64,000 nucleotides of DNA, taken from assembly GCF_000382245.1 (NCBI RefSeq), contig NZ_KB907864.1, positions 132,424 through 196,423 on the forward strand, written 5' to 3'. Within the stretch, counting starts at the first letter, position 1. The number at the start of each line of letters is the position of its first letter. The position numbers and the translations under genes are program-made. This stretch comes from Kushneria aurantia DSM 21353. Its GTDB lineage: Bacteria > Pseudomonadota > Gammaproteobacteria > Pseudomonadales > Halomonadaceae. Below the pieces are notes generated by a model. It saw nothing but the letters and a program-made list of their open reading frames with translations, was not told where the DNA came from and did no database searches. Of this stretch, positions 26,367 through 37,417 are shown piece by piece.

Positions 26367-27299
26367 TCATGAGCGGTATTCCCCCCACAACCCTCGTGCC
26401 ACGCGGTGCAGCACCGCATGGCGCTCGACCAGCGCCGCCAGGTCGCGGTCGTAGCCGCCGCCGATCACCGCTGCCACCGGCACCTCCGCCGCCAGGCAGC
26501 GCGACAGCACGTAGCGGTCGCGCCGCCTGATACCCTTGAGACTCATCTTGAAATGGCCCAGCCGGTCGCCGGCGTGCACGTCGGCGCCGGCGTCGTAGAA
26601 CATGAAATCGGGCGCGAATTCGTGCATCAGCCGTGGCAGGTGGGCCTGCAGGGCGGCCATGTAGTCGTCGTCGCCGCTGCTGCGCGGCAGTGCGATATCA
26701 AGGTCGCTGTCGCGCTTGGTAAAGGGAAAGTTATCCGCACCGTGCAGCGAGAAGGTGAACACCCGCGGCTCGTGGCGAAAGGCGAAGGCGGTGCCGTCGC
26801 CCTGGTGGACGTCACCGTCGACGATCAAAATGCGCGATGCCAGTCCCCGCGCCAGCAGTTCATGCGCCGCCACCGTCAGGTCGTTGAGCAGACAGTAGCC
26901 GCTGGCGGCGTCGGGGTAGGCGTGGTGAGTGCCGCCGGCGGTGTTGCAGGCAAGCCCCGTGGTCAGCGCCGCATGAGCGGCGGCGAGGGTGCCGCCCACT
27001 TCCAGCAGGGTGCGCTCGACCAGCGCCTGCGACCACGGAAAGCCGCTGCGCTTGCGCGCGACGGGGTCGCTGTCGCCCAGATAGAAGGTCTGCAGGTAGT
27101 CCGGCGTGTGGGCGCGCAACAGCTGGGTGGTGGTGGCCGGCTGCGGTGTGATCCATTCGACCAGCGGGTCGTCGTCAAAGCCCCGGTCAGCGAGATAGCG
27201 GCGCAGCGCGCTGAATTTGGCCATCGGGAAGGGGTGGCGGGTCGGCCAGTCGATGCTGTAGCCGGGGTGATGAATCAGCGGCAGTCGCGCGGGTGCCAT
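26367..27299 (-). CDS. Histone-deacetylase-family deacylase
   Basis: 310 aa. The active site is complete: paired histidines in GGTHHAYPD, zinc ligands Asp and His in VDGDVHQGDG, a third Asp in GADVHAGDRLG, and the C-terminal GGGY loop. Bacterial members deacetylate acetylpolyamines, acetoin-related or other small acylated substrates. The substrate is unknown. It follows the helicase gene at 27301 by one base and is probably co-transcribed with it. Confidence 0.9.
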   Translation of the reverse strand: MAPARLPLIHHPGYSIDWPTRHPFPMAKFSALRRYLADRGFDDDPLVEWITPQPATTTQLLRAHTPDYLQTFYLGDSDPVARKRSGFPWSQALVERTLLEVGGTLAAAHAALTTGLACNTAGGTHHAYPDAASGYCLLNDLTVAAHELLARGLASRILIVDGDVHQGDGTAFAFRHEPRVFTFSLHGADNFPFTKRDSDLDIALPRSSGDDDYMAALQAHLPRLMHEFAPDFMFYDAGADVHAGDRLGHFKMSLKGIRRRDRYVLSRCLAAEVPVAAVIGGGYDRDLAALVERHAVLHRVARGLWGEYRS

Positions 27300-27300
27300 C

Positions 27301-29274
<1,974 letters not shown>

Positions 29275-29328
29275 GAGGGGCTCCGGCAGATGGGCATCAG
29301 CATAGCCTAACCGCCGCCGCCTGGTCTG

Positions 29329-30543
29329 TCAGTGCGCGCCGGCGGCGCGCAGACGGCGCAGGCGGATCAGCAGCGCCATGGCGATCAGTGCCAGCGCCGC
29401 GACGAGTAGTGCAAAGGCGATGCCGGCGCTCTGTAGACCGATCAGGTGGATAGTAATCCCCAGCCCGACCACCGGCAGTGAGATGGCGACATAGATCACC
29501 ACGAAAAACGTCGAGGTCACCTCGCCGCGCTGTCGGGCGGGCGCGGCGCTGACCACCTCGCCCAGCCCCGAGCGCAGCGCTACCCCCTGGCCCAGCCCGG
29601 CGATGACCGCACCGCCAAGCGTCAGCGCGAGCGACGACAGGGCTACCGCCGTGCACAGCAAAAGCGCCCCCACGGCGAGAACCGCACAGCCGACGATCAG
29701 CCGCTGTCGGGTGGCAATCAGCGTCATCGACGCCTGCCCCAGCGCCGAGGAGAGAAACAGTACGAAGATGATCGCCCCGATCAGTGCGAGGTTATGAATA
29801 CCCAGCAGTTGCTGCGCTACCGCTGGCAGCACGGCGGTGAAAAGCCCCAGCACGGCGGTACCGGCAAAACCGGCGATGCCGGCGGGAATAAAAACGCGGC
29901 GTACCTCGGCAGGCAGTGCCAGTCGCTGAACGTGCAGGCGCAGGCGCTGCGGCGGGCGCACCGTTTCCGGTGCGTAGCACACCCCCGCGGCGACCAGCAG
30001 GCAGGCGACAAGGTGCAGGGCGTAAGGGAGATGCAGCGGCCAGCTAACGTACTGCGCCAGCACGCCGGCAAATACAGGCCCCAGGCCGATGCCCAGCATG
30101 TTGGTGGCGGTGGCGGCGAGGGTGGCACCGTTTTTCCATTCGGGCGGTGCCTGCTCGACCACCGCCACCGTGGCGGTACCGGTAAAGATGCCCGCCGAGG
30201 CGCCCGACAGTACTCGGCCGATCAGCAGCGGCGTCAGCTCGGGGCTGGCGATAAAGATCGCGTCACTGAGTATCGCGAAGGTCAGTCCGCCGAGCAGCAC
30301 CCGGCGGCGTCCCAACTGATCGGACCAGCTGCCGAAGGCGATCAGGGCGCCGATCACGCCAAGCGCATAGGCGGCGAAGATCACCGTGATCATGATCTGC
30401 GAATAGCCCATCTGCGTCTGATAGATGGGGTAGAGCGGTGTGGGCAGGGTCGGGCCGATCATGGCGATCAGAAAGGCCGCCACGATCAGCGTAAAGGAGA
30501 AACGCCCCGGCGTACGAAACTCTGATTCGGTGGGTGACAGCAT
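29329..30543 (-). CDS. MFS transporter (drug/metabolite efflux type)
   Basis: 404 aa with 12 predicted membrane helices. The cytoplasmic loop 2-3 motif is WSDQLGRRRVLL (MFS motif A), and FAAYALGVIGALIAFG precedes it. The N-terminal half (PTPLYPIYQTQMGYSQIMIT) places it with DHA1-like exporters. No dedicated regulator is adjacent, and the substrate is unknown. Confidence 0.82.
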   Translation of the reverse strand: MLSPTESEFRTPGRFSFTLIVAAFLIAMIGPTLPTPLYPIYQTQMGYSQIMITVIFAAYALGVIGALIAFGSWSDQLGRRRVLLGGLTFAILSDAIFIASPELTPLLIGRVLSGASAGIFTGTATVAVVEQAPPEWKNGATLAATATNMLGIGLGPVFAGVLAQYVSWPLHLPYALHLVACLLVAAGVCYAPETVRPPQRLRLHVQRLALPAEVRRVFIPAGIAGFAGTAVLGLFTAVLPAVAQQLLGIHNLALIGAIIFVLFLSSALGQASMTLIATRQRLIVGCAVLAVGALLLCTAVALSSLALTLGGAVIAGLGQGVALRSGLGEVVSAAPARQRGEVTSTFFVVIYVAISLPVVGLGITIHLIGLQSAGIAFALLVAALALIAMALLIRLRRLRAAGAH

Positions 30544-30668
30544 GGACGGCTCCTCATGGTGTTACCCGGGTTTGGTAGATTCCGGGCGATGTAGCACCCC
30601 GGGTAGTAATGGCGCGGGGATAGTAGACCCGGCGATACAGGGACGTTGGTCCGTAAAAGGAGGTTTGA

Positions 30669-31850
30669 TCAACCGTCAGGGCTGTGTTTTCGCCTGATAA
30701 AATCAGCGAAAAGCGGAACGGTGAAATCAAGGTAGCCGTGATCGGTGCTGTAAATCATCCCCTTGTAGATGATGCTTGCGCGAGCCGGACCGATTGACTT
30801 CTGCGTACGTTCCATTCTTTTGGCAATATCGGAGACCTGATAAGGTCCGTCGCCAAGAGTCGCCATTGCCTTGACAAAACTGACCTCTGCTTTGGTAAGA
30901 CGGTCCAGGCGCACACGAAAGAAACCGTTGTCCAGAGAGCTGATAGTTTCTGCATGAGACGCATGGATATCACTCTCATCGATTTCGGTTCCCCGCGCGT
31001 TGTTCCAGGCGAAGGAAGCAAGTTCCTGCAGAAAGAAGGGGTAACCCTTCGTCATGTCGAATATTGCTGCCACTGCTTCCCGAGAGATAGAGGCCCCTTC
31101 ATCCCTGATGGGTTTCTCGATCGCTTTTGTCACCGCTTCCTCATCCAGAGGACCCACAGCAGGATAGCTGAATAATCTTTCCGCATAGGACTTCGCCTCC
31201 CCCGCGAGACGTGCTACTTGCGGTAATCCGGCGCCTATGAAAATGATGGGGCGTCCGTCCTGTGACATACGGTGAAGCGCGACAATCAGAGCCGAGAGGT
31301 CCTGCCGAGAGAGATATTGGATTTCATCGATCAGAAGTACCCAGCCCCTGTCCGCAGCTTGTGCCGCTCGGCCAATCTGGTCAAAGATATCAGGCAGATC
31401 GTGCTGCATATCGCCGCTCTCTGCCATGCCCGGTTCGGAGGGTGGTTCGACACCAACGTTCACACCGGCGACTTCGATGTTGAACACCGAGGCGAAATTG
31501 CGCAGCCCCCCAAGGGCGCGTGAAGCATGATGCCTGGCTGCCTCGATGCCTGATAATGCCCGAGAGATCTTGCGCATTTCCGGGTGTAGAAGAGCCGCCA
31601 GGTTGGTTTCTTCGGGCGCTTCGATCCTTGAAACGAGAAACTTCTCACTCTCGGCGATACGGCCAATTTCGCTTAAAAGCACCGTTTTTCCGGTGCCTCG
31701 AAGGCCCAGCAGCATCATTGATCGTGCCGCGCGCCCCCTGATGGCACGCCCGCACGATATTCTGGCAGTCTGCAGAATAGGATCCCGTCCTGCGAGTTCC
31801 GGGGGGCGGCTTCCGGCACCGGGAGCGAAGGGGTTGCTGAACGGGTCCAT
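30669..31850 (-). CDS. Orphan AAA-type ATPase with C-terminal winged helix
   Basis: 393 aa. Walker A is GLRGTGKT at residues 49-56 and Walker B is VLLIDE ending at Glu176. A sensor-like IFIGAG follows. The last 90 residues (LTKAEVSFVKAMATL, then YQVSDIAKRMERT) form a winged-helix DNA-binding domain, an architecture like Orc1/Cdc6 or STAND ATPases. Its DNA looks less GC-rich than its flanks, suggesting transfer. The start at 31850 has GGAA 9-12 bases upstream, and a nested palindrome lies just before that. No partner nuclease or toxin is seen. Function unknown. Confidence 0.75.
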   Translation of the reverse strand: MDPFSNPFAPGAGSRPPELAGRDPILQTARISCGRAIRGRAARSMMLLGLRGTGKTVLLSEIGRIAESEKFLVSRIEAPEETNLAALLHPEMRKISRALSGIEAARHHASRALGGLRNFASVFNIEVAGVNVGVEPPSEPGMAESGDMQHDLPDIFDQIGRAAQAADRGWVLLIDEIQYLSRQDLSALIVALHRMSQDGRPIIFIGAGLPQVARLAGEAKSYAERLFSYPAVGPLDEEAVTKAIEKPIRDEGASISREAVAAIFDMTKGYPFFLQELASFAWNNARGTEIDESDIHASHAETISSLDNGFFRVRLDRLTKAEVSFVKAMATLGDGPYQVSDIAKRMERTQKSIGPARASIIYKGMIYSTDHGYLDFTVPLFADFIRRKHSPDG

Positions 31851-31870
31851 ACAACATTTCCAGGATGAGC

Positions 31871-31919
31871 ACTAGCGATGTATAGCGAAGTCTAGAGAAA
31901 AACGCTAGTTTTCGCTAGT
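31871..31919. promoter_or_regulatory. 49-bp nested inverted repeat upstream of the AAA ATPase
   Basis: The outer arms ACTAGCGA (31871-31878) and TCGCTAGT (31912-31919) and the inner arms TAGCG (31883-31887) and CGCTA (31903-31907) share exactly the same centre at 31895. CGCTAGTTTT is also a perfect 10-bp tandem repeat at 31903-31922. The half-sites are spaced close to one DNA turn and lie 21-69 bp before the ATPase start, so this is probably a cooperative operator. Confidence 0.6.
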
Positions 31920-31959
31920 TTTTCCGGGGCGTATGGAGAGCCGGTATCAGCGAGTTTGC

Positions 31960-33117
31960 TTATGCGAGCCGTGGCCGGGTCGCAAGACTGACACCGATCA
32001 GTACCAGCGAAGCCAGCGGCATCGCTACCAGCACACTGTTCCAGCCCAGCGGCTTGCCCAGCGCGATTTCCCAGATGAGCGTCATCGCGCCGCCTGTAAT
32101 CATCGCCATCAGGGCAGCAACGGGCGTGGCGCGCTGCCACAGCAGATCGGTGCCAAAGGCCATCGGCAGCCCGGCTTCGCGCATGGTGACAAGACTTTCA
32201 AGCCCTGCCAGACGCACGTCGTCGATCTTGGCCAGCGATGCTTCTTTCAGGCCGTACTGCGCGCCTTCTTGCTTGAGCATCTCGTAGGTCACCAGCGTGG
32301 GGCAGGCGATCGCGCCGCTGGACGCTGCCAGTCGGGCGGTATCCGAGGTGATCAGGTTGCAGTGCTCCAGCGACAGGAAACCGGCCTCGACGGCGCGGCG
32401 AATCGCCTCGTCGGTATAGAGGTGACCGCTGACATAGGTTTGGGCGTTGCCGGCCTCCTCGACGATAGCGGCAAGCTCTGCCGTCGAAAAACTCAGAAAA
32501 TCGATCGGGTCGCTGGGTGAGGAGACGCCGCCATTGGCCATCACCTTGATGAACTGCGCGCCGCTTTTGATCTCTTCACGCACCGCAAGTCGCACCGCTT
32601 CGACGCCGTCGCAGATACGTCCCATCGAACCCAATCGGCGGCGCTGGTACTGCGCGTCGCGCTCATCAAAGAAGCCGCGATAGTCGTTGTGACCCCCGGT
32701 CTGGGAGAGGGCCTTGGCGCAGATCACCAGTCGCGGCCCGGCCAGCAGACCTTCGGCGACCGCCTGCTGCAGGCCACGGTCGGCGCCGCCCACGTCACGT
32801 ACGGTAGTGAAGCCACGTGCCAGCATGCCCTGCATAATGTGGGCCGAGCGAGCGGTAACGAGCGAGTCGGGCAGCAGCGCATTGGCGCCCAGGTCGGCGG
32901 TGGTGGCGACCACATGGACGTGGCAATCGATCAGTCCCGGCATCAGCGTGCGACCGCCAAGATCGATGACACGGGCGTTTTCGGCCGCGATGGGTTCGAA
33001 GGCGACCCGGGCAATGCGTTCGCCCTCGATCAGTACCTCGATGCCGTCGACCGGCTGTGAACGCTTGCCATCGACCAGTCTGGCATTACGTAGCAGGAGA
33101 CGTTGATGAGTGCTCAT
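31960..33117 (-). pseudogene. Chimera: amidohydrolase N-terminus fused to sodium:solute symporter C-terminus
   Basis: 385 aa in one frame. Residues 1-326 are an imidazolonepropionase-like amidohydrolase with all metal ligands: His66 and His68 in CHVH, Lys191 in IKVMANGG, His232, His252 and Asp324 in FGTD. The normal last 80-100 residues are absent. From about residue 327 (WQRATPVAA) the sequence becomes two hydrophobic helices (AALMAMITGGAMTLIW; SVLVAMPLASLVLIGVSL) ending TRPRLA, the usual tail of an SSS-family symporter. The simplest reading is an in-frame deletion joining two neighbouring genes, leaving a probably inactive product. It follows a LysR gene by 109 bp. A deliberate membrane-anchored enzyme is less likely. 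Confidence 0.75.
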
Positions 33118-33226
33118 GAAACCTTCCCGTCATTGTGGTTATCCGGAGGTTTTCGAGCCTATTGAGATATCCGGCGGGGAGGAAAGTGCAAAAAACGCAT
33201 GCATGAATGCGTGCAGCGCATGGCGG

Positions 33227-34162
33227 TCATGCTCGGTCCGGCGCTTTGGCCAGAAGCCAGCGATGTAGCAGGCGGGTAGCATGATTTCGATGGCGCTCGG
33301 CGGGCGTGATCAGATAGTAACCCTGGCCGTGGCTGGCTGAATGATGCGAGGCGCGTACCAGGCGGCCGGTTGCGATCTGGCTGTCGATGATATGCCGCCA
33401 GCCCAGTGCGATGCCGTCGCCAAGAGCGGCCATCTCGATCAGGGAGGGGTAGTGATTGGACGTCATGGTGTTGTGATGCAGGCGCGGTTCAAGCAGACCG
33501 TTACAGGCAAACCACTGCGGCCAGGAGAGCCAGATACTGCGGGAATCCTCCAGTACCAGCAGGGTCTCGGCGTTCAACTGAGCGGGGCCGAGCAGTTCAC
33601 TGCTATCCAGCCCCAGCCGGCGGCGGCACGCTGCCAGATAGCCCGGCGAGCAGACCGGGTGGACCTCTTCGGGAATCAGCAGCGTGGTATCGAAGCCGTG
33701 GAGTGTGCTGCCGGGCAGATAATAAACCCCCAGGTCGAATTCAAAGGAGCTCAGTGAAGCGAAGTCCTTGCGCACAATCAGACGCAGCTGGATGTCCGGA
33801 TGTTCGCGGCGAAAACGGCTGAGCTGCGGCGTCATCCAGAACTGCGCCACGCCAGGCGTACAGGCTACCGTCAGCTCGTTTTCGCCGACGCTTTTCATGA
33901 CCTCTGCGGTGGCGTGCGTACAGGTTTCCAGCATATCGCGCACCTGATGTGCATAGATTTCACCGGCGCGGGTCAATAACAGCTGACGCTGCTGACGAAT
34001 GAACAAGGTTCGGCCCAGAAACTGCTCCAGGTCGGTGATCTGGCGGCTGACGGCGCTCTGTGACAGATTCAGCTCCGTGGCGGCGCGGGTAAAGCTCATG
34101 TGGCGTACCGCGGCTTCGAAGGCAATCAGGGTGTTGAGCGGCGGCAGAGGGGACATGCGCAT
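33227..34162 (-). CDS. LysR-family transcriptional regulator (GcvA-like)
   Basis: 311 aa from the ATG at 34162, with AGGGAG upstream; an earlier in-frame ATG at 34198 has no site. The N-terminal winged helix shows LNTLIAFEAAVRHMSFTRAATELNLSQSAVSRQI, and the effector domain follows (ENELTVACTPGVAQFWMTPQL). The order of conserved residues is nearest to GcvA/DsdC-type regulators. It lies upstream of and on the same strand as the chimeric amidohydrolase, which may be what is left of its target operon. Confidence 0.9.
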   Translation of the reverse strand: MRMSPLPPLNTLIAFEAAVRHMSFTRAATELNLSQSAVSRQITDLEQFLGRTLFIRQQRQLLLTRAGEIYAHQVRDMLETCTHATAEVMKSVGENELTVACTPGVAQFWMTPQLSRFRREHPDIQLRLIVRKDFASLSSFEFDLGVYYLPGSTLHGFDTTLLIPEEVHPVCSPGYLAACRRRLGLDSSELLGPAQLNAETLLVLEDSRSIWLSWPQWFACNGLLEPRLHHNTMTSNHYPSLIEMAALGDGIALGWRHIIDSQIATGRLVRASHHSASHGQGYYLITPAERHRNHATRLLHRWLLAKAPDRA

Positions 34163-34282
34163 GAAATGAGCTCCCTGATACGGCGGAGGGTACATCATAA
34201 AGGCTGCAAATGAAGGCGGTGACAGAGGCTGCAGGAAAACTTGTTTTTACCTTAACGGGTGTTCACAGTTGCGTTAGCCGGT

Positions 34283-34311
34283 GTTATCAATGGTAACCCA
34301 TGTTTTGATAA
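34283..34311 (+). promoter_or_regulatory. Candidate metalloregulator site upstream of the Mn/Zn importer
   Basis: TTATCAA at 34284-34290 and TTGATAA at 34305-34311 form a 7-bp inverted repeat around GTAACC. GTTATCAATGGTAAC (34283-34297) is itself an imperfect dyad. The site ends 17 bp before the substrate-binding-protein ATG, where an MntR, Zur or Fur repressor would act. The regulator is not in the window. Confidence 0.35.
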
Positions 34312-34328
34312 TTAACCGGAGTTTAAAT

Positions 34329-35318
34329 ATGCGCACGACACTACCCACGCTGCTGGCCGGGGCGCTGGCCACGCTGGCCATACCGGCACAGGCCGAGCCC
34401 GAGTCGCAGCCGCTCGAGGTGATGGCCACCATCGCCATGATCGGCAATGTCGCCCAGCAGGTAGGCGGTGAGTGTGTCGAGGTGACCAACATGATGGGGC
34501 CGGGCGTTGATCCGCACCTCTATCAGGCCAGTGCCGGTGACGTGAATGCGCTGCAGCAGGCGGACATGATCCTCTACGCCGGTTATTCGCTGGAGGGGCA
34601 GCTGGGTGACGTCCTGGAGCGCTTCGGCCAGATGAAGCCGACGGTGGCGATGGCGCCGGAGTCGATCGATCCCGGCGATCTGATTACGGTGCAGGATATC
34701 TACGGGATCGATCCCCACCTGTGGATGGACGTCGGGCTGTGGTCCAATCTGGTGCCTACCCTGGTCGCGCAGTTCAGCGAACAGCGCCCCGACTGCGCCG
34801 ACACTTTCGAGGCCAACGGCGAGGCGTACCGCGACGAGCTTCAGGCGCTGGATGGCTGGATCGAGGAGAGCGTGGCGAGTATCCCCGAGCAGCAGCGCAT
34901 CATGGTCACCGCCCATGATGCCTTCAACTACTACGGGCGTGCCTATGATATCGAAGTGGCCGGCATTCAGGGTATCAGCACCGAGACCGAAACCGGCGTC
35001 GCCGATATTCGTGACATGGCCAATGTCGTCAGCGAGCGCAATGTGCCGGCGATCTTCATCGAGAGCACCATCAACCCGCGCACCGTTCAGGCGGTGATCG
35101 ACGCCGCCCGCCAGCAGGGCCATGAGGTGGAGATCGGCGGCGAGCTCTACTCCGATGCCATGGGCGAGTCCGGCACCATGGGCGGCACCTACATCGGTAT
35201 GCTCTACACCAACACCACGCGCATCGTGAAGGCGCTGGGTGGCGAGACACCGCCGCTGCCCGCAGCGCTTGGCGACTGGGCGCAGCAGTGGCAGGTCGGC
35301 GACGCTGCCGGCCAGTAA
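34329..35318 (+). CDS. Metal ABC transporter substrate-binding protein (Mn/Zn, TroA/MntC type)
   Basis: 329 aa from the ATG at 34329, with CCGGAG upstream; an ATG 16 codons earlier was rejected. It has a signal peptide ending near PAQA. Cluster A-I metal ligands are visible: His in DPHLYQAS, His in DPHLWMDV, Glu in IESTINP and Asp in SDAMGESG. The short His loop favours Mn or Fe over the His-rich ZnuA type. It is the first gene of the importer operon. Confidence 0.92.
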   Translation: MRTTLPTLLAGALATLAIPAQAEPESQPLEVMATIAMIGNVAQQVGGECVEVTNMMGPGVDPHLYQASAGDVNALQQADMILYAGYSLEGQLGDVLERFGQMKPTVAMAPESIDPGDLITVQDIYGIDPHLWMDVGLWSNLVPTLVAQFSEQRPDCADTFEANGEAYRDELQALDGWIEESVASIPEQQRIMVTAHDAFNYYGRAYDIEVAGIQGISTETETGVADIRDMANVVSERNVPAIFIESTINPRTVQAVIDAARQQGHEVEIGGELYSDAMGESGTMGGTYIGMLYTNTTRIVKALGGETPPLPAALGDWAQQWQVGDAAGQ

Positions 35319-35441
35319 CGTCAGGCAGTAATGGCGCACCTGTCACGACGACATCGCGACTGTCGTCACGGCAGGTCGCCATCAGGGCGCGAGCACTTGC
35401 TGGCGCCCGCTGTCATTGCGCTTTCAGCGGAGAAACCCTCT

Positions 35442-36308
35442 ATGTCCGATCATCTTCACGAACCCGAGCTGGCGCTGCATGTCGAGGACCTGACCGTCAG
35501 CTACCACGGCAAGCCGGTGCTGTGGGATATCGACTTCGATATTCCGCCCGGCGTGATGGCGGCCATCGTCGGCCCCAACGGCGCCGGCAAGAGCACCCTG
35601 ATCAAGAGCGTGCTGGGTCTGATCCCGCCCATCGCCGGTCACGTCACGCTGTTTGGCCGCCCCTACAGGGCGCAGCGTCGCCGGGTGGGCTATGTGCCGC
35701 AGCGCTCCAGCGTCGACTGGGACTTCCCCACCACCGCGCTGGATGTCGTCACCATGGGGCTCTACGGGCGGCTCGGCTGGCTGCGCTGGCCGGGGCGTAA
35801 AGAGCGGCGCAGCGCCATGGAGGCGCTGGAGATGGTCGGCATGCAGGATTTTGCCGGGCGCCAGATCAGCCAGCTCTCCGGCGGCCAGCAGCAGCGCGTG
35901 TTTCTGGCCCGGGCGCTGGTACAAAACGCCGATATCTACTTCCTCGACGAGCCCATGGCAGGGGTGGACGCGACCACCGAGCGGGCCATCGTCAACATCC
36001 TGCGTCGCCTGCGCGATGAGGGCAAGACCGTGATCGTGGTCCACCACGATCTGCAGACGGTGCGTACCTATTTCGACTGGCTGCTGATTCTCAACGTGCG
36101 GGTGGTGGCCCAGGGCTCGGTCGAGAGCACCTATACCGCCGACAATCTGCGCAGCGCCTACGGTGGTCAGATCGCCCTGCTCGACAGCGAGGCCTTCATC
36201 AGCCGTGCCGGCAGCGAGGGCCGCGAGAGCGGTCATGACGAGGCCGTGGATACCGGGGCCGACAGGGCAGATGCAGCCGGCGCCGATGTCAGGGAGCGCA
36301 CGTCATGA
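35442..36308 (+). CDS. Metal ABC transporter ATP-binding protein
   Basis: 288 aa from the ATG at 35442, with CGGAGA upstream. Walker A is GPNGAGKST, Q-loop VPQRSSVDWDFP (typical of Mn/Zn/Fe ATPases of this class), signature LSGGQQQR, Walker B IYFLDEPMAG, and H-loop VVHHD. The C-terminus adds about 30 polar residues. It couples ATP hydrolysis to the two permeases that follow and overlaps the first of them by 4 bp. Confidence 0.93.
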   Translation: MSDHLHEPELALHVEDLTVSYHGKPVLWDIDFDIPPGVMAAIVGPNGAGKSTLIKSVLGLIPPIAGHVTLFGRPYRAQRRRVGYVPQRSSVDWDFPTTALDVVTMGLYGRLGWLRWPGRKERRSAMEALEMVGMQDFAGRQISQLSGGQQQRVFLARALVQNADIYFLDEPMAGVDATTERAIVNILRRLRDEGKTVIVVHHDLQTVRTYFDWLLILNVRVVAQGSVESTYTADNLRSAYGGQIALLDSEAFISRAGSEGRESGHDEAVDTGADRADAAGADVRERTS

Positions 36309-37417
36309 GTCTTGCCGTCCTGCTGAATGACTACACCCTGCAGAACGTGGTCATGGGCGCGCTGCTGCTGGGCGCCATCAGCGGCGTGCTGGGCAGCTTC
36401 GCGGTGCTGCGCAAGCAGAGCCTGCTGGGTGATGCGCTCTCTCACGCCGCCCTGCCGGGGGTTTGTCTTGGTTTCATCATCGCCGGCTCCCGCGAGATGG
36501 GCAGCATCATGGCCGGGGCGCTGGGCAGCGGCGCGGGGGCGGCACTGATGGTGCTGCTGCTGACCCGCTACAGCCGGCTCAAGACCGATGCGGCGCTGGG
36601 CATCGTGCTGAGCACCAGCTTTGCCCTCGGCGTGGTGCTGCTGACCTTCATCCAGAGCATGAACAACGCCTCCCAGGGCGGGCTCGATTCCTTTCTGTTC
36701 GGCCAGGCGGCGGCCACCCTGCGCAGCGACCTGGTCGTCATGGCGGCGGTGACGGCGCTGGCGCTGACGCTGGTGGCGCTATTGTGGAAGGAGTTCAAGC
36801 TGGTCTGTTTCGACCCCGGGTTCGCCCGCGCACTGGGCATGCCGGTGCTGCTGCTGGAGGTGATTCTGACGGTGATGATCGCGCTGGCGGTGGTGGTCGG
36901 TCTGCAGATGGTCGGCGTGGTGCTGATGGCGGCGATGGTGATTGCACCGGCGGTGGCGGCGCGCCAGTGGAGCCCGCGGCTGGAGGTGATGGTGCCGCTG
37001 TCGGCGGCGTTCGGCATGGCTGCCGGAGTGTGTGGCGCGCTGGTCAGTACCCTCGGGCGCGGTCTGGCGACCGGCCCGCTGATCATTATCAGCGTCTCCG
37101 TTTTCGTCATCGCCTCGCTGATGCTGGCGCCGCGCCGGGGGCTTTTGTGGGAGGCGGTGTCGCGCCTGCGCCGCCGGCTGCGCCACCAGCAGCTTTTGAC
37201 CACCCTGCACCGGCTGGCGCTGGCGCACGGTGACAGCCACTTTCGCTCCGAACAGGGGCTGCTTGACGGCTATCACGGTACCCACACCCGCAGCGCCATG
37301 AAACGCCTGGCGCAGCGTGGTCTGGTAGCGCGTCATGAACGCTACTGGATGCTGACCGATGCCGGCCACGAGGAGGCGGCGAACATTCTGGCGCGCATGG
37401 AAGGGAGAGTCACCTGA
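36305..37417 (+). CDS. Metal ABC transporter permease with C-terminal winged-helix-like domain
   Basis: 370 aa. About eight membrane helices fill residues 1-280 (VVMGALLLGAISGVLGSFAVL; GDALSHAALPG is the conserved cytosolic motif of Mn/Zn permeases). Family members usually stop near residue 285-290. Here a cytosolic tail of about 85 residues follows, containing LLTTLHRLALAHGD, THTRSAMKRLAQRGLVARH and YWMLTDAGHEEAANIL, the pattern of a DtxR/MntR-type winged helix. It is reminiscent of Chlamydia YtgCR, where a permease is fused to a repressor. The tail lacks the metal-binding dimer domain, so its role is open. Confidence 0.85.
   Translation: MSLAVLLNDYTLQNVVMGALLLGAISGVLGSFAVLRKQSLLGDALSHAALPGVCLGFIIAGSREMGSIMAGALGSGAGAALMVLLLTRYSRLKTDAALGIVLSTSFALGVVLLTFIQSMNNASQGGLDSFLFGQAAATLRSDLVVMAAVTALALTLVALLWKEFKLVCFDPGFARALGMPVLLLEVILTVMIALAVVVGLQMVGVVLMAAMVIAPAVAARQWSPRLEVMVPLSAAFGMAAGVCGALVSTLGRGLATGPLIIISVSVFVIASLMLAPRRGLLWEAVSRLRRRLRHQQLLTTLHRLALAHGDSHFRSEQGLLDGYHGTHTRSAMKRLAQRGLVARHERYWMLTDAGHEEAANILARMEGRVT

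Noticed and set aside
30545-30640. Repeated CCCGGG-like blocks between the MFS and AAA ATPase genes
   Set aside because: The copies are too short and irregular to call a repeat or attachment site.
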